37,977 nucleotides of DNA, taken from NCBI GenBank assembly GCA_003140835.1, contig PLLA01000028.1:1-37977 (forward strand), in the 5' to 3' direction. The position numbers and the translations under genes are program-made. Origin of the DNA: Candidatus Tumulicola scandinaviensis (lineage in GTDB: Bacteria; Vulcanimicrobiota; Vulcanimicrobiia; Vulcanimicrobiales; Vulcanimicrobiaceae). The notes under the pieces were generated by a model that ran no database searches, was not told the origin of the DNA, and was given only the letters and a program-made list of their open reading frames with translations. Positions 25,500 through 34,194 of this stretch are shown here, one piece after another (position 1 is the first letter of the stretch; each line of letters starts with the position of its first letter).

Positions 25500-27221
25500 T
25501 CACAGTGGGGTCGCCAGTTGCGCGTATCGCTCGCGGACCCGCACGGCCTCGACGTGATCGTATGCACGCGACGCTTCGCGCGCCAGCTCTTCGAGCAGCT
25601 CGGCCTCTTCGGGGTCGAGCTGCGCGCCGTTGGCGTGGGCGCCGTAGAGGGTGAAGCAGACGAGTTCGTGCCGCACGGTCACCGGAACCGCCAACGTATA
25701 AATGGCGGCGTTTTCGGAATCCAGATGCGAGCGCAAATCGTCGAGCCACACGACCTTTTCATCCGACAACAACATCCGTACTAGTAAGTGATTCGCGTCG
25801 AAAGCAGCCGGCGCGACCGTCGTTTGGCGCGCGGTCGCCAACCCCTCGAATCGCGCGCCCCCGTCGGATCGCCGGTACAGTGCCGCCGCCGCAAGATCGA
25901 GTGCGTCGGCAGGCACCTGCACGAGGCCGTCGGCAATCGCGTCTTCGTCGGTTGCATACGGCAATGCGGAAGCGGCTCGGCGCAAATGGCGTTCGGCCAT
26001 CCGGCGACGCCGGAAGAATACCGTTTCGACGAAGCCCTCGACGAGGCGATTGATGCGATCCAAAAGGAAGCCGATGGCGATCGTCACCAGCAGCTCCAGA
26101 CCGATCGCCAGGCGCCCGATGGCTATGACCCGCGAAAAGAACCAGTCCAGAACCGAGATGAACGCAATGACTCCCAACGATAAGACGCCGTACACCAGCG
26201 CGCGGTTGAGCACGAAGTTGACGTCGAGAACGCGCAATCTGAAAACCGCATAGGCGATGCACAGGGGCATCAGCACGACCGCGAAACCGACGACTTGCCC
26301 GACGGCGAACGGCACGCCTGGGACGAAATAAATCGCGTATGCCACGAACGAAGCGATCGTTCCGATTGCGAGAAATCCCCACCGCTGGCGATCGCTCGGC
26401 GTGGCCATCGCCACGTTCTTCGCCAGGACCAGGCCGGCCAAGGCGAAGGCGGCGAGCGGAATGACGGCGCTCGGAACGACGTCCCATGCCGGCAACTTTT
26501 CCGCCACGAAATACAGCTGCCACTCTACGACGTACACCACGTATGCGAGCCCCAGAAAGGCCCACACCAACGGATCGATTCGCCTGCGCCATCCGAGAAC
26601 GTCGCCGTTGGGAAACCGCAGCACGAAGGGCAGCAACGGCAAAACGCACCATGGGCCGAAGACCGTCGTCAGGACGAATGCGAGTATCCGGTAGGCCGTA
26701 GGGGAGAGCACGTGCGCCCAATACATGAACGGCGGACTCGTGCCGAAATAGCCGACGGCAAACACGTAGAAGGCCCAAGACATGATCGACGGCCGTAGGA
26801 ACACCAACAGGAACGCCACGATGAGGAAGATCGTCGGCGGGATATACGCGAGCACGCCGCCGATGCGCTGCCAAACGCCGAAGGCCGGATTGGGCTGCGC
26901 CGTTATGACGACGGTGCGCGCGACGCCGCCGCGCTCGAACGTTACGGTTTCGCGCTCGCCCGGATAGCCCGCGCGCAGCCGCGACGAGATTTCGTAGTTG
27001 CCTCCGCTAAGCAAGCGATCGCCGGAGCGAACGCCGGCACGGGCCGCCGGCGAATTCCGATCGACGCTCGAGACGAGCGTGCTGCGCGGGTTGATGGTCG
27101 CGCCGAACGTGCCCTCGCCCCAATTTTCGGCGAAATCGACGTGTCCGATCGGCAGGTAGTAAACCGCCGCGACGACGAGCGTCACCACGATCAAGAGCAA
27201 TCGCGAGACGGTCCGGCGCAT
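25500..27221 (-). CDS. PDZ - multi-TM - GAF-like membrane sensor without kinase domain
   Basis: A 573-residue membrane protein. A TM helix (residues about 8-25) leads to a PDZ-like domain at about residues 45-108 (TLVSSVDRNSPAARAGVRSGDRLLSGG), probably outside the membrane. A set of about seven hydrophobic segments spans roughly residues 123-390. The C-terminal cytoplasmic part, about residues 410-560, is GAF-like (AVPVTVRHELVCFTLYGAHANG, then a helical tail). No H-box, ATP-binding or GGDEF motif follows, so it may sense and relay through a partner. GAGG is 7 nt before ATG 27221, preferred to the earlier in-frame codon at 27242. It is divergent from phosphoesterase copy 3. Confidence 0.72.
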   Translation of the reverse strand: MRRTVSRLLLIVVTLVVAAVYYLPIGHVDFAENWGEGTFGATINPRSTLVSSVDRNSPAARAGVRSGDRLLSGGNYEISSRLRAGYPGERETVTFERGGVARTVVITAQPNPAFGVWQRIGGVLAYIPPTIFLIVAFLLVFLRPSIMSWAFYVFAVGYFGTSPPFMYWAHVLSPTAYRILAFVLTTVFGPWCVLPLLPFVLRFPNGDVLGWRRRIDPLVWAFLGLAYVVYVVEWQLYFVAEKLPAWDVVPSAVIPLAAFALAGLVLAKNVAMATPSDRQRWGFLAIGTIASFVAYAIYFVPGVPFAVGQVVGFAVVLMPLCIAYAVFRLRVLDVNFVLNRALVYGVLSLGVIAFISVLDWFFSRVIAIGRLAIGLELLVTIAIGFLLDRINRLVEGFVETVFFRRRRMAERHLRRAASALPYATDEDAIADGLVQVPADALDLAAAALYRRSDGGARFEGLATARQTTVAPAAFDANHLLVRMLLSDEKVVWLDDLRSHLDSENAAIYTLAVPVTVRHELVCFTLYGAHANGAQLDPEEAELLEELAREASRAYDHVEAVRVRERYAQLATPL

Positions 27222-27350
27222 GTAACGTCCTCTGCGGCGCACGGCCGCAGCGCCCCTGTGCTTCCGTTCGGGTCTGCCGGAACGGCCGTGCGCGGCCCCA
27301 CACCGAACCTGGAGGGGCGGTGCGGGTTACGCTGAAGACGCTTAGCCGAT

Positions 27351-28706
27351 TTGCGTAGTGCGTTCGCGATAGCCATGGTTGCTTTGCTTGCCGGATGCTC
27401 GTTCGGATCGAACGCGGCGTCCTCGAGCCCTGTCGTGCCGCCGGCCGCGCCACCGGCAGTGCTGCAGGCGATGGACGCACACGGTGTCGGCAAGATCAAG
27501 CACGTTGTCATCATCATTCAAGAAAATCGCAGCTTCGACAACCTCTTCCAAGGCTATCCCGGCGCCGATACCGTTTCGCGCGGAAAAGACTCGAAGGGTC
27601 GCTGGATTCCGCTTCGCCCGGTGAGTTTATCGTCGCAGTACGTCATCGATCACTCGTCGTACGCGATGTTCGGCGACTGCGACGGAACCGGTAAACGGCC
27701 CGGGACGCATTGCCGGATGGACGGTTTCGATACAGAATCGGTCGAGGGCGGGCCGATCAGACTAGCGCAGTACGCATACGTGCCGCACGACGAGTCGAAG
27801 CCGTACTTCGACATGGCGCACGAGTGGGTCTTGTCCGATCGCACCTTCGCGTCGCAGCTCGACGAGAGTTTCGTCGCCCATCAGTATCTCATCGCCGCGC
27901 AAGCCCACAACAGCGTCAACGTGCCGACGGGGCTCTGGGGGTGCGGCGGCGGTAAACGCGACGTCGTGCTCACGATCGCGCACGATCGCTCCTACGGTTT
28001 ATATCAGCCGCCATGTTTCGACTATCGCACGCTCGGCGATGAGCTCGACGCTGCCGGGCTGCCGTGGCGCTTCTATACGAGCGCCTACGCTAGTCCGTCG
28101 GGAGGACCGGCGGGTTATTGGTCGGCGTACCAGGCGGTGCGCCACATTCGACGCGGACCGGACTGGGCAAAGGACGTCATCATCCCGCAAGACACCTTCA
28201 TTACCGACGTCAAACGCGGCACGCTGAGCGCGGTCACGTGGATCACGCCGATCTGCGACGACTCCGATCATACCGATTGCGGCGGAGGGTATGGTCCGTC
28301 TTGGGTAACGTCGCTCGTCGATGCCGTCGGTAAGAGCGCGTTCTGGAAAACGACCGCGATCTTCGTGCTCTGGGACGATTGGGGCGGCTTGTACGACCAC
28401 GTCTCTCCGCCGTTCCGCGATTACGACGGACTCGGGTTCCGGGTACCGTTGTTGGTTATATCGCCGTACGCAAAACGCAACTACGTTTCGCACGTGCAGT
28501 ACGAGACGGCCGGGGTCTTGAAGTTCGCCGAAGACGCATTTGGACTTGGGCGCCTGGCGAACAGCGACGCGCGCGCCAACTCACCGGCTGGCGATTGCTT
28601 CGATTTTACGCAGCCCCCGCGCGCCTTCGTGCCCATAAAGGCACCCAAAGGCCCGGCGTTTTTCTTGCAACAGCGTAACGATTTTCGCGCGCCGGACTAC
28701 GAATGA
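27351..28706 (+). CDS. Phosphoesterase-family lipoprotein, copy 3
   Basis: A 451-residue lipoprotein from TTG 27351; an in-frame TGA at 27333 limits the start. The lipobox is LAGC (C16). [17 protein letters not shown] (E58/N59), ESFVAHQYLIAAQ (nucleophile region) and WDDWGGLYDHV retain all predicted metal and catalytic motifs. The cysteine-containing insert (FGDCDGTGKRPGTHCRMDGF) and CDDSDHTDCGGGYG segment group it with copy 2. Its TGA overlaps the ATG of copy 4, so the two are translated as a coupled pair. It is divergent from the sensor gene. Confidence 0.9.
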   Translation: MRSAFAIAMVALLAGCSFGSNAASSSPVVPPAAPPAVLQAMDAHGVGKIKHVVIIIQENRSFDNLFQGYPGADTVSRGKDSKGRWIPLRPVSLSSQYVIDHSSYAMFGDCDGTGKRPGTHCRMDGFDTESVEGGPIRLAQYAYVPHDESKPYFDMAHEWVLSDRTFASQLDESFVAHQYLIAAQAHNSVNVPTGLWGCGGGKRDVVLTIAHDRSYGLYQPPCFDYRTLGDELDAAGLPWRFYTSAYASPSGGPAGYWSAYQAVRHIRRGPDWAKDVIIPQDTFITDVKRGTLSAVTWITPICDDSDHTDCGGGYGPSWVTSLVDAVGKSAFWKTTAIFVLWDDWGGLYDHVSPPFRDYDGLGFRVPLLVISPYAKRNYVSHVQYETAGVLKFAEDAFGLGRLANSDARANSPAGDCFDFTQPPRAFVPIKAPKGPAFFLQQRNDFRAPDYE

Positions 28707-30070
28707 CGCCGGCTTCCCGCGTCACGCTTGCAACGCTATGCCTTCTTCTTTTTTGCGCCACCGGCTGCAGCGGGCGCGCGGTATCCGGCGTGGCGCTGCC
28801 ACAGACGAGACCGAATCCGATTCCAAGTTCGGTCAACCCGTACCTGAAGCACGTCGTGATCGTGATCCAGGAGAACCGCAGCTTCGACAACCTCTTTAGC
28901 GGTTTTCCCGGAGCCGACGCGCCGGCGTTCGGATACGCCGGCGGAAAGAAAATTGCGCTCCACCAAACGCGCCTCGAGAACCCCGGCAACATCGAGAACA
29001 ACTGGCGCGACTCGATCGGATCCTGGAATCACGGAAAGATGGACGGCTTCGAAGTCGAGCACTTTTATGGAGGGCCTAAGGACTACCCTTACGCCTACGT
29101 TCCGCGCAGCCAGTCCGCACCGTATTGGGTGATGGCCCGGCAATACGTTCTCGCCGATCGCATGTTTCCGATGCAGTTCGGTCCGAGTTTCACCGCGCAT
29201 CTGAGCTTGATCGCGGCCAACACGCTCATCGCGCCAACGCCTATCGCCGAAGTCGACGCTCCGAGCCGTGTCCCCTGGGGCTGCGACGCCCCGTCGCACA
29301 CCCGGTCGTTTACGCTGACGGATAAACGCGTCGAGCGCTTTAACGGCCCGTTCCCGTGTTTTCGTAACTTCCCCACGATCGCCGATACGCTCGACGCAGC
29401 CCACGTCTCGTGGAAGTACTACGCGCCCCGGCTCGATCGCATCGGCGGTCAGGTATGGTCGGAGTTTAGCTCGATCCGGAGCGTGCGCTACGGGCCGGAT
29501 TGGGCGAACGTGATCTCGCCGCAAACGCAGATTCTTCGCGATGCACCGCGCGGCGCGCTCGCCGACGTGTCGTGGGTTGTGCCCGATTGGCAGGATTCCG
29601 ATCATACCGGCAGCGGCTATGACCGCGGGCCCTCGTGGGTGGCGTCGGTCGTCAACGCCATTGGCCGAAGTGCCTACTGGAAATCCACCGCAATCGTGGT
29701 GGTGTGGGACGACTGGGGAGGCTGGTACGATAACGCCCCACCGCCGCAACTCGACTTTCGCGGTTTGGGCATCCGCGTTCCCTGCATCATCATCTCTCCC
29801 TACGCGAAGATCGCGAACGGGAGAAAGTCCGGATACGTCACCCACACGCAGTACGAGTTCGGCAGCGTGTTGAAGTTCGTGGAGCAAGTCTTCGACCTGC
29901 CGCCCGTTGGACCACCGTCGCTCGGGTTTACCGACACGCGCGCCGCAAGCCTCATCGACAGCTTCGACTTCACGCAAAAGCCGCGGGCCTTCTTATCGAT
30001 TCCGGCGATCTACCCCGAGTCGACGTTCTTGAACGAGCAGCCGTCGTACGTGCCGCCCGACAACGATTGA
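28703..30070 (+). CDS. Phosphoesterase-family lipoprotein, copy 4 (variant active-site surroundings)
   Basis: A 455-residue lipoprotein (lipobox ATGC, C22) translationally coupled to copy 3 by ATGA at 28703-28706. [17 protein letters not shown] gives E57/N58 and WDDWGGWYDN gives D336/D337. Two otherwise conserved features differ: after the likely nucleophile S162 the motif is SFTAHL rather than SFxxHQ, and N344 replaces the His of the YDH motif. The metal ligands and serine remain, so it may still be active with changed specificity, or it may be weakened. It also lacks the cysteine insert of copies 2 and 3. Confidence 0.9.
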   Translation: MTPASRVTLATLCLLLFCATGCSGRAVSGVALPQTRPNPIPSSVNPYLKHVVIVIQENRSFDNLFSGFPGADAPAFGYAGGKKIALHQTRLENPGNIENNWRDSIGSWNHGKMDGFEVEHFYGGPKDYPYAYVPRSQSAPYWVMARQYVLADRMFPMQFGPSFTAHLSLIAANTLIAPTPIAEVDAPSRVPWGCDAPSHTRSFTLTDKRVERFNGPFPCFRNFPTIADTLDAAHVSWKYYAPRLDRIGGQVWSEFSSIRSVRYGPDWANVISPQTQILRDAPRGALADVSWVVPDWQDSDHTGSGYDRGPSWVASVVNAIGRSAYWKSTAIVVVWDDWGGWYDNAPPPQLDFRGLGIRVPCIIISPYAKIANGRKSGYVTHTQYEFGSVLKFVEQVFDLPPVGPPSLGFTDTRAASLIDSFDFTQKPRAFLSIPAIYPESTFLNEQPSYVPPDND

Positions 30071-30091
30071 GGATGCGCTCGCACCGCGCGC

Positions 30092-30331
30092 TCAGGGTGC
30101 GAGGAAGAGGTGTTCGTTTTTTGAGACGCAGTTGCCGCTGGCGAGGCACGGAAGCGACAGCGTCGGCGTGGCCTTGTCATGCATAGGTATATTCCACGCG
30201 TCGAGCCGTCCGGTGATAGCATCGAGGGTATAGAAGGCATCGAGCGGCGGAACGGCGATCAACGCGCCGACGATCGTGTTGACGGTTTTATCGCGGCAGA
30301 TGCTGTCGTCATCACTTGAAGGGGGCTCCCT
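30092..30331 (-). pseudogene. C-terminal remnant of a propeller-type exported protein
   Basis: An 80-codon minus-strand frame bounded upstream by TAG (30332-30334) and ending at TGA (30092-30094). It reads like a coherent C-terminus: DDDSICRDKTVN, IAVPPLDAFYTLDAITGRLDAW, then cysteine-bearing SLPCLASGNCVSKNEHLFLAP. It has no usable start codon at its N-terminal end (the first ATG is 30 or so residues from the end). The TLDAITGRLDAW segment resembles a last propeller blade. It is likely a 5'-deleted relic. The rest of 30071-30557 holds the inverted repeat at 30350 and the leader of the next gene. Confidence 0.5.
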
Positions 30332-30349
30332 CTAATGCGGTTTTTGTAA

Positions 30350-30397
30350 ATTGACCGAAGTCAACTTAGCGACAGTCGATTAATGACGTTGGTCAAT
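30350..30397. repeat. Inverted repeat / possible operator upstream of propeller gene
   Basis: ATTGACC at 30350-30356 pairs with GGTCAAT at 30391-30397 over a 34-nt interval. The left arm is also part of a small hairpin TTGAC-CGAA-GTCAA (30351-30364). Three TTGAC/GTCAA half-sites in one AT-richer patch between genes could be an operator for the gene at 30558. The region 30398-30557 shows no other gene; the binding factor is unknown. Confidence 0.35.
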
Positions 30398-30557
30398 AAC
30401 CCTACAGGCTCCCGAGTTCATCGCTCGCCTGCGAGGATCCCCGCTCGAAAACTCCGCTCCGTCCCGCCATCTAAGCGGGCACGCGTCAGTCGCGCAGCCA
30501 TTGCCTCGCTGACTGCAACGAGGTAGGATGGCCTTCACAGGTCTGGAGCCAACGTTT

Positions 30558-31559
30558 ATGTTACGTTCCTACTTCTGCATTGCAACGGTCTGCGCGGCAG
30601 CGGTTCTCGCCGGATGCAACGCGATCCCCCCGAGCGCTCCACTCCAACCGGTTGGTGACGTGCGCGCTTCGGCGTATCGCACGCCGTATGCCGTCCCGTT
30701 TCACAGGGCGATTCAAACGCCGGCGCTGGTCGGCGTTTCGCCCGGAGGCGTGCTCAAATACTTTCCGATCGGCCGTCACGGCGGCAACGATCCGCAAGTT
30801 ATCGCGCGGATCCCAAATCTGCGCGCGGGTGCGATGGCCGGGAACGGCAACGAAGTCGCAATCGTAAACCAACATCCACCCGGCATCGTGCTCTACGACG
30901 TTGCGACGCACGCGTTGAAGCGGTTCGCCGATCCGAACGGAACGCCGATCGACATCGCCATCGATAAGAACGCGAACCTCTTCGTCTTAAACGTCGTGCG
31001 AGACGATCCCGGGAATGTGACGATGTATCGGGCTAACTCGTCACAGCCGGTAGAACTCAACTGCCGGTATATCGGCCTCGGCGTGGCCATTGCGGCCGAC
31101 GACGAGGGCGATATTTTCGTGAACGGGTACCAGCATTCGTTCACCGGCGTTTCGGAAATCCCCAACGGACCGAACGGTCCGCAACCAAGTAAGTGCCGGC
31201 GTTTGGATCTGCGCCCCGAACATGGATACGTCGCCGGGGTCGCCATCGATCCGAAAACCGACGATTTGATCGTCCTCGACGACCCGGATCTCTGCGCCGG
31301 CGGCGTGGAGGGACGCATGACGATCTATCCCAAGCCCTATCGCGGCGGCACCGCTCGCTCCGTCGATCTCAACGGAAACTGCGTCGGCCAGCTTCGGCTG
31401 GACGCAGCCTCACGACTGGTCTTCTCGTTCGACCAAAACATCTCCGGAGGAAGCTCCTACGTCATTCAACGAGGCTACCCCGGTGGCCGCGATTTGGGAG
31501 CTTACCACCGAGGCAACCTGATCGGAGTAACGACGATTCCGAACACCCTCCCCAACTAG
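30558..31559 (+). CDS. Beta-propeller lipoprotein
   Basis: A 333-residue lipoprotein with lipobox LAGC (C20). Blades include GVLKYFPIGRHGGNDPQVIARI, GIVLYDVATHALKRFADPNG, ANLFVLNVVRDDPGNVTMYR, GDIFVNGYQHSFTGVSEI and DDLIVLDDPDLCAGG. I prefer ATG 30558 to the in-frame start at 30528 because GGAG lies about 10 nt upstream and the signal peptide begins there. It lies tail to tail with the next propeller gene, 3 bp apart. No catalytic residue can be named. Confidence 0.83.
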   Translation: MLRSYFCIATVCAAAVLAGCNAIPPSAPLQPVGDVRASAYRTPYAVPFHRAIQTPALVGVSPGGVLKYFPIGRHGGNDPQVIARIPNLRAGAMAGNGNEVAIVNQHPPGIVLYDVATHALKRFADPNGTPIDIAIDKNANLFVLNVVRDDPGNVTMYRANSSQPVELNCRYIGLGVAIAADDEGDIFVNGYQHSFTGVSEIPNGPNGPQPSKCRRLDLRPEHGYVAGVAIDPKTDDLIVLDDPDLCAGGVEGRMTIYPKPYRGGTARSVDLNGNCVGQLRLDAASRLVFSFDQNISGGSSYVIQRGYPGGRDLGAYHRGNLIGVTTIPNTLPN

Positions 31560-31562
31560 CGG

Positions 31563-32564
31563 TTACGGGCCGAGCGCGGCTCCGACCGGAGACGAGAGAT
31601 ACGATCCGGTGACCACTTGGTTCGGATTTTGGGCGCCCTTAAGCGCGTCGAATACGAAGACCGATGGCGGACCGTTCAGGGACGTTCCGCTTGTCGAATA
31701 GAGCACCGAACCGCGCACCGCAACGGCCAGCGGATTGATCAGCGGCGGAGAGTTCGAAACGATCGTCCGGTCGGGACGATTCTTGCCGTTCGCCGACGAC
31801 GAGTATGCCAGAATGTTGCTGCTGCCGGCGTTGGCCACGTAGAGTTCGCCGGTCGCGTTCTGCAGCGCCATGCCGGTCGGCGAATTCTGCTCGCCCGACC
31901 CGACGATCGCCCGCACCAGCGTCGGTTTGGTGGCCGGCATCGCGAACTCGCTGACTTCGTTCGAATCCGAAACTTACAGATTGCCGGCTGCGTCGACGGT
32001 GACGCCGTTGATATCCGCATGCTTGTCTGGCAGTGCGATTCTTTGGAGCGTGTTTGCAAGTCCGTGAGCGCCAGGCGCATAGACGGCTACAAAGCCGTTG
32101 GAAAGTCCGCCGGCGTATTCGTCACCGCTGCGGTCGACCGCAACGCAGCTCGGTACGAACGGCAGCAGCAGCGTGCGCGTCGGCGATTGCGAGCCGCTCG
32201 CACCTTTACGGTAGACTTCGATGGACTCGTTCTGCTCGTCGGTTACGAATAGACTGCCGCCGTGACCGATTGCAATCGCGCCGGGATTGTAGGGTAATAC
32301 CAGCGACGATCCCGCCGGCGTGACCAGCGTCCCGTCGGAGTTGCGCACGAAACGAAACACCGATTTTCCGTAAACATCGCTCACGTAGAGCGCGTTGGCA
32401 GCGGCACTTTCGTTTTTTAACGCTGGTGCCGGAACGGACGGCGTGCCGCTGGTTCCGGACGGCGGAATGTTGCCCCCGCCTCCGCCACCGGTGCAACTTG
32501 CAAGCGCGAGGCCGGTAAGGGCTAGGGCTACCAGAGTTTGGGTCGCCGTGCGCGGTTGAAACAT
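31563..32564 (-). pseudogene. Beta-propeller lipoprotein interrupted by one in-frame TAA
   Basis: A lipoprotein (lipobox LASC, C25, then a Gly-rich stretch) with propeller blades NALYVSDVYGKSVFRFVRN, GSLFVTDEQNESIEVYRKG and, after the interruption, GELYVANAGSSNILAYSSS and SVFVFDALKGAQNPNQVV. The frame is continuous except for TAA at codon 197 (31974-31976), placed where NLYVSD would carry tyrosine, so a single TAC/TAT to TAA change explains it. Without it the protein would have 333 residues. GGAGG is 6 nt before ATG 32564. An ATG at 31940 could give a truncated C-terminal product with no signal. Alternatives: sequencing error or natural readthrough. Confidence 0.75.
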
Positions 32565-32689
32565 GGTCGCCTCCAAGATCGAAGCACGTAAGTGAAGCAG
32601 CGACCGCGATGGTTGTCGGCTACCTACGCGTTCCCTTGGTAACGGGTGCTCGGTTGAACCCTCGTCTACAGACGAGTCGGTCGGCCGAT

Positions 32690-34075
32690 CTATTCGCCGT
32701 CGCCGGGTAGATTCGAAGGCGGTTCGTGCTCGAAGAACGATCGCGAGAGTGCGGCCGGAATCGGGCTGAATTTGCGCGGTTTCTGCGTGAAATCGAAGAT
32801 ATCCGAGATGCTGGTTGCCCGGCGATCGCCGGCTTGCATTGGTTGAAGCCCCCAGTTGTTTTCGACGAACTTCAGAATGCTGCCGAACTCGTACTGGGTG
32901 TGCGAGATCGTCCCGGCCGGGACGTACGGCGATATCACGATGAAGGGAACGCGCATGCCGAGCTCCCCGAAACCGAACTGCGGCGGTGCGACGTGGTCGT
33001 AGTGACCGCCCCAATCGTCCCATACCAGCACGATTGCGGTCGAATTCCAAAACTTGCTCTGGCCGATTGCGTTGACGACTTGCGCGACCCACGACGGTCC
33101 GTGGTCGGGGCCGTGGTATTCGTGATCGGAATTCGGAACCGACGGCGTTAGCCAGGTAACTGCCGCGAGCTTACCGTGCGGCACGTCGGTTAAAATGGCG
33201 CCCGACGGCGTCGAAATGTCGGACGTCCAATCGGATCCGTAACGCACCGCTTTAATCGCCTCGAAGGCGTTCCACATCCAGCCCGCACCGCCGGCTTTTA
33301 CCGGTCCGGAATAGTACCGCCACGAGATCTTCTTCTGATCGAGTTGATCGGCGAGCGTCGCGTACGTCAGGCACGGAAACGGGCCGGCCTTGCTCAGGTA
33401 CGCATCGTCCTTGGTGAGCAACGACGTGACCGTTCCGGGCGGAGCATCGCAGCCCCACGCGTACGGCCCTGGTTTCGGCGGCGCCGGCCAGTTCACCAAA
33501 CTGTGACCCGAATCGATCTGCTCGCCGCCGGCAACGAGCTCCTGATGCGCCGTAAAGCTTCCGCTGCCCTCACCTTGGAACATGTGATCGCCGAGCGCGT
33601 ATTGTTGCGCCATCGTCCAGTAGGGCTGGATCTGTGTCGGATCGACGTACGTGTACGGGCGCTTCCCCGCGAGACCCGGACCGCCCCATGGATCGAGATC
33701 GAAGCCGTCCATCTTCCCGCCGTCGTAGGCGGTGGCAAACGACGACCAGCCATTCGACAGCGGATCTCCCGCTAATGGTGATACTTTCAACGGAATGGTT
33801 TTGCCGTTGTGCAACTTGCCGGTGGTCGTGCCGTCGGCACCCGGAAACGTTGCAAAAAAATCGTCGAAGGTTCGATTCTCTTGGATGATGATGACGACGT
33901 GCTTGATGTACGCCGAACTCGCCGATGGTATCGCGGCGCTGCCCGCATCGGGCAATAGGGCCCGTTGCGAAACCGGTGCCGCCGAACTGCCGGCTCCTGC
34001 GCACCCGGCGAGCATCGCGAAAGCGAGGCAAAGCGCCGCCTCGACGCTCCGCGGGCGGCGGACTCTAGCGAACAT
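32690..34075 (-). CDS. Phosphoesterase-family lipoprotein, copy 5
   Basis: A 461-residue lipoprotein (lipobox LAGC, C25). Its signature differs slightly: [17 protein letters not shown] (E66/N67), with Thr and Asp in place of the usual Ser and Asn. SGSFTAHQELVAGG and WDDWGGHYDHV are retained. The ATFPGAD(G)xTTG and [24 protein letters not shown] blocks group it with copies 6 and 7. I chose ATG 34075 because GGGAGA lies about 8 nt upstream and the signal peptide starts there; the longer frame to 34279 overlaps copy 6. It is divergent from copy 6 across 119 bp. Confidence 0.9.
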   Translation of the reverse strand: MFARVRRPRSVEAALCLAFAMLAGCAGAGSSAAPVSQRALLPDAGSAAIPSASSAYIKHVVIIIQENRTFDDFFATFPGADGTTTGKLHNGKTIPLKVSPLAGDPLSNGWSSFATAYDGGKMDGFDLDPWGGPGLAGKRPYTYVDPTQIQPYWTMAQQYALGDHMFQGEGSGSFTAHQELVAGGEQIDSGHSLVNWPAPPKPGPYAWGCDAPPGTVTSLLTKDDAYLSKAGPFPCLTYATLADQLDQKKISWRYYSGPVKAGGAGWMWNAFEAIKAVRYGSDWTSDISTPSGAILTDVPHGKLAAVTWLTPSVPNSDHEYHGPDHGPSWVAQVVNAIGQSKFWNSTAIVLVWDDWGGHYDHVAPPQFGFGELGMRVPFIVISPYVPAGTISHTQYEFGSILKFVENNWGLQPMQAGDRRATSISDIFDFTQKPRKFSPIPAALSRSFFEHEPPSNLPGDGE

Positions 34076-34194
34076 CAATAGGTCTCCCAACCCCGTGAGC
34101 CACGGCGGCAGCAGCCTTTCCCCGGGCGCCGAAAAGGTCCTCGTTGCTAACGTGCTGCAGGGAAACGCCACGACGGGCAGGGTATCACGCCACG

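Noticed and set aside
28736-29977. 413-codon minus-strand frame over phosphoesterase copy 4
   Set aside because: Antisense shadow; copy 4 has a complete signal peptide and all family motifs on the plus strand.
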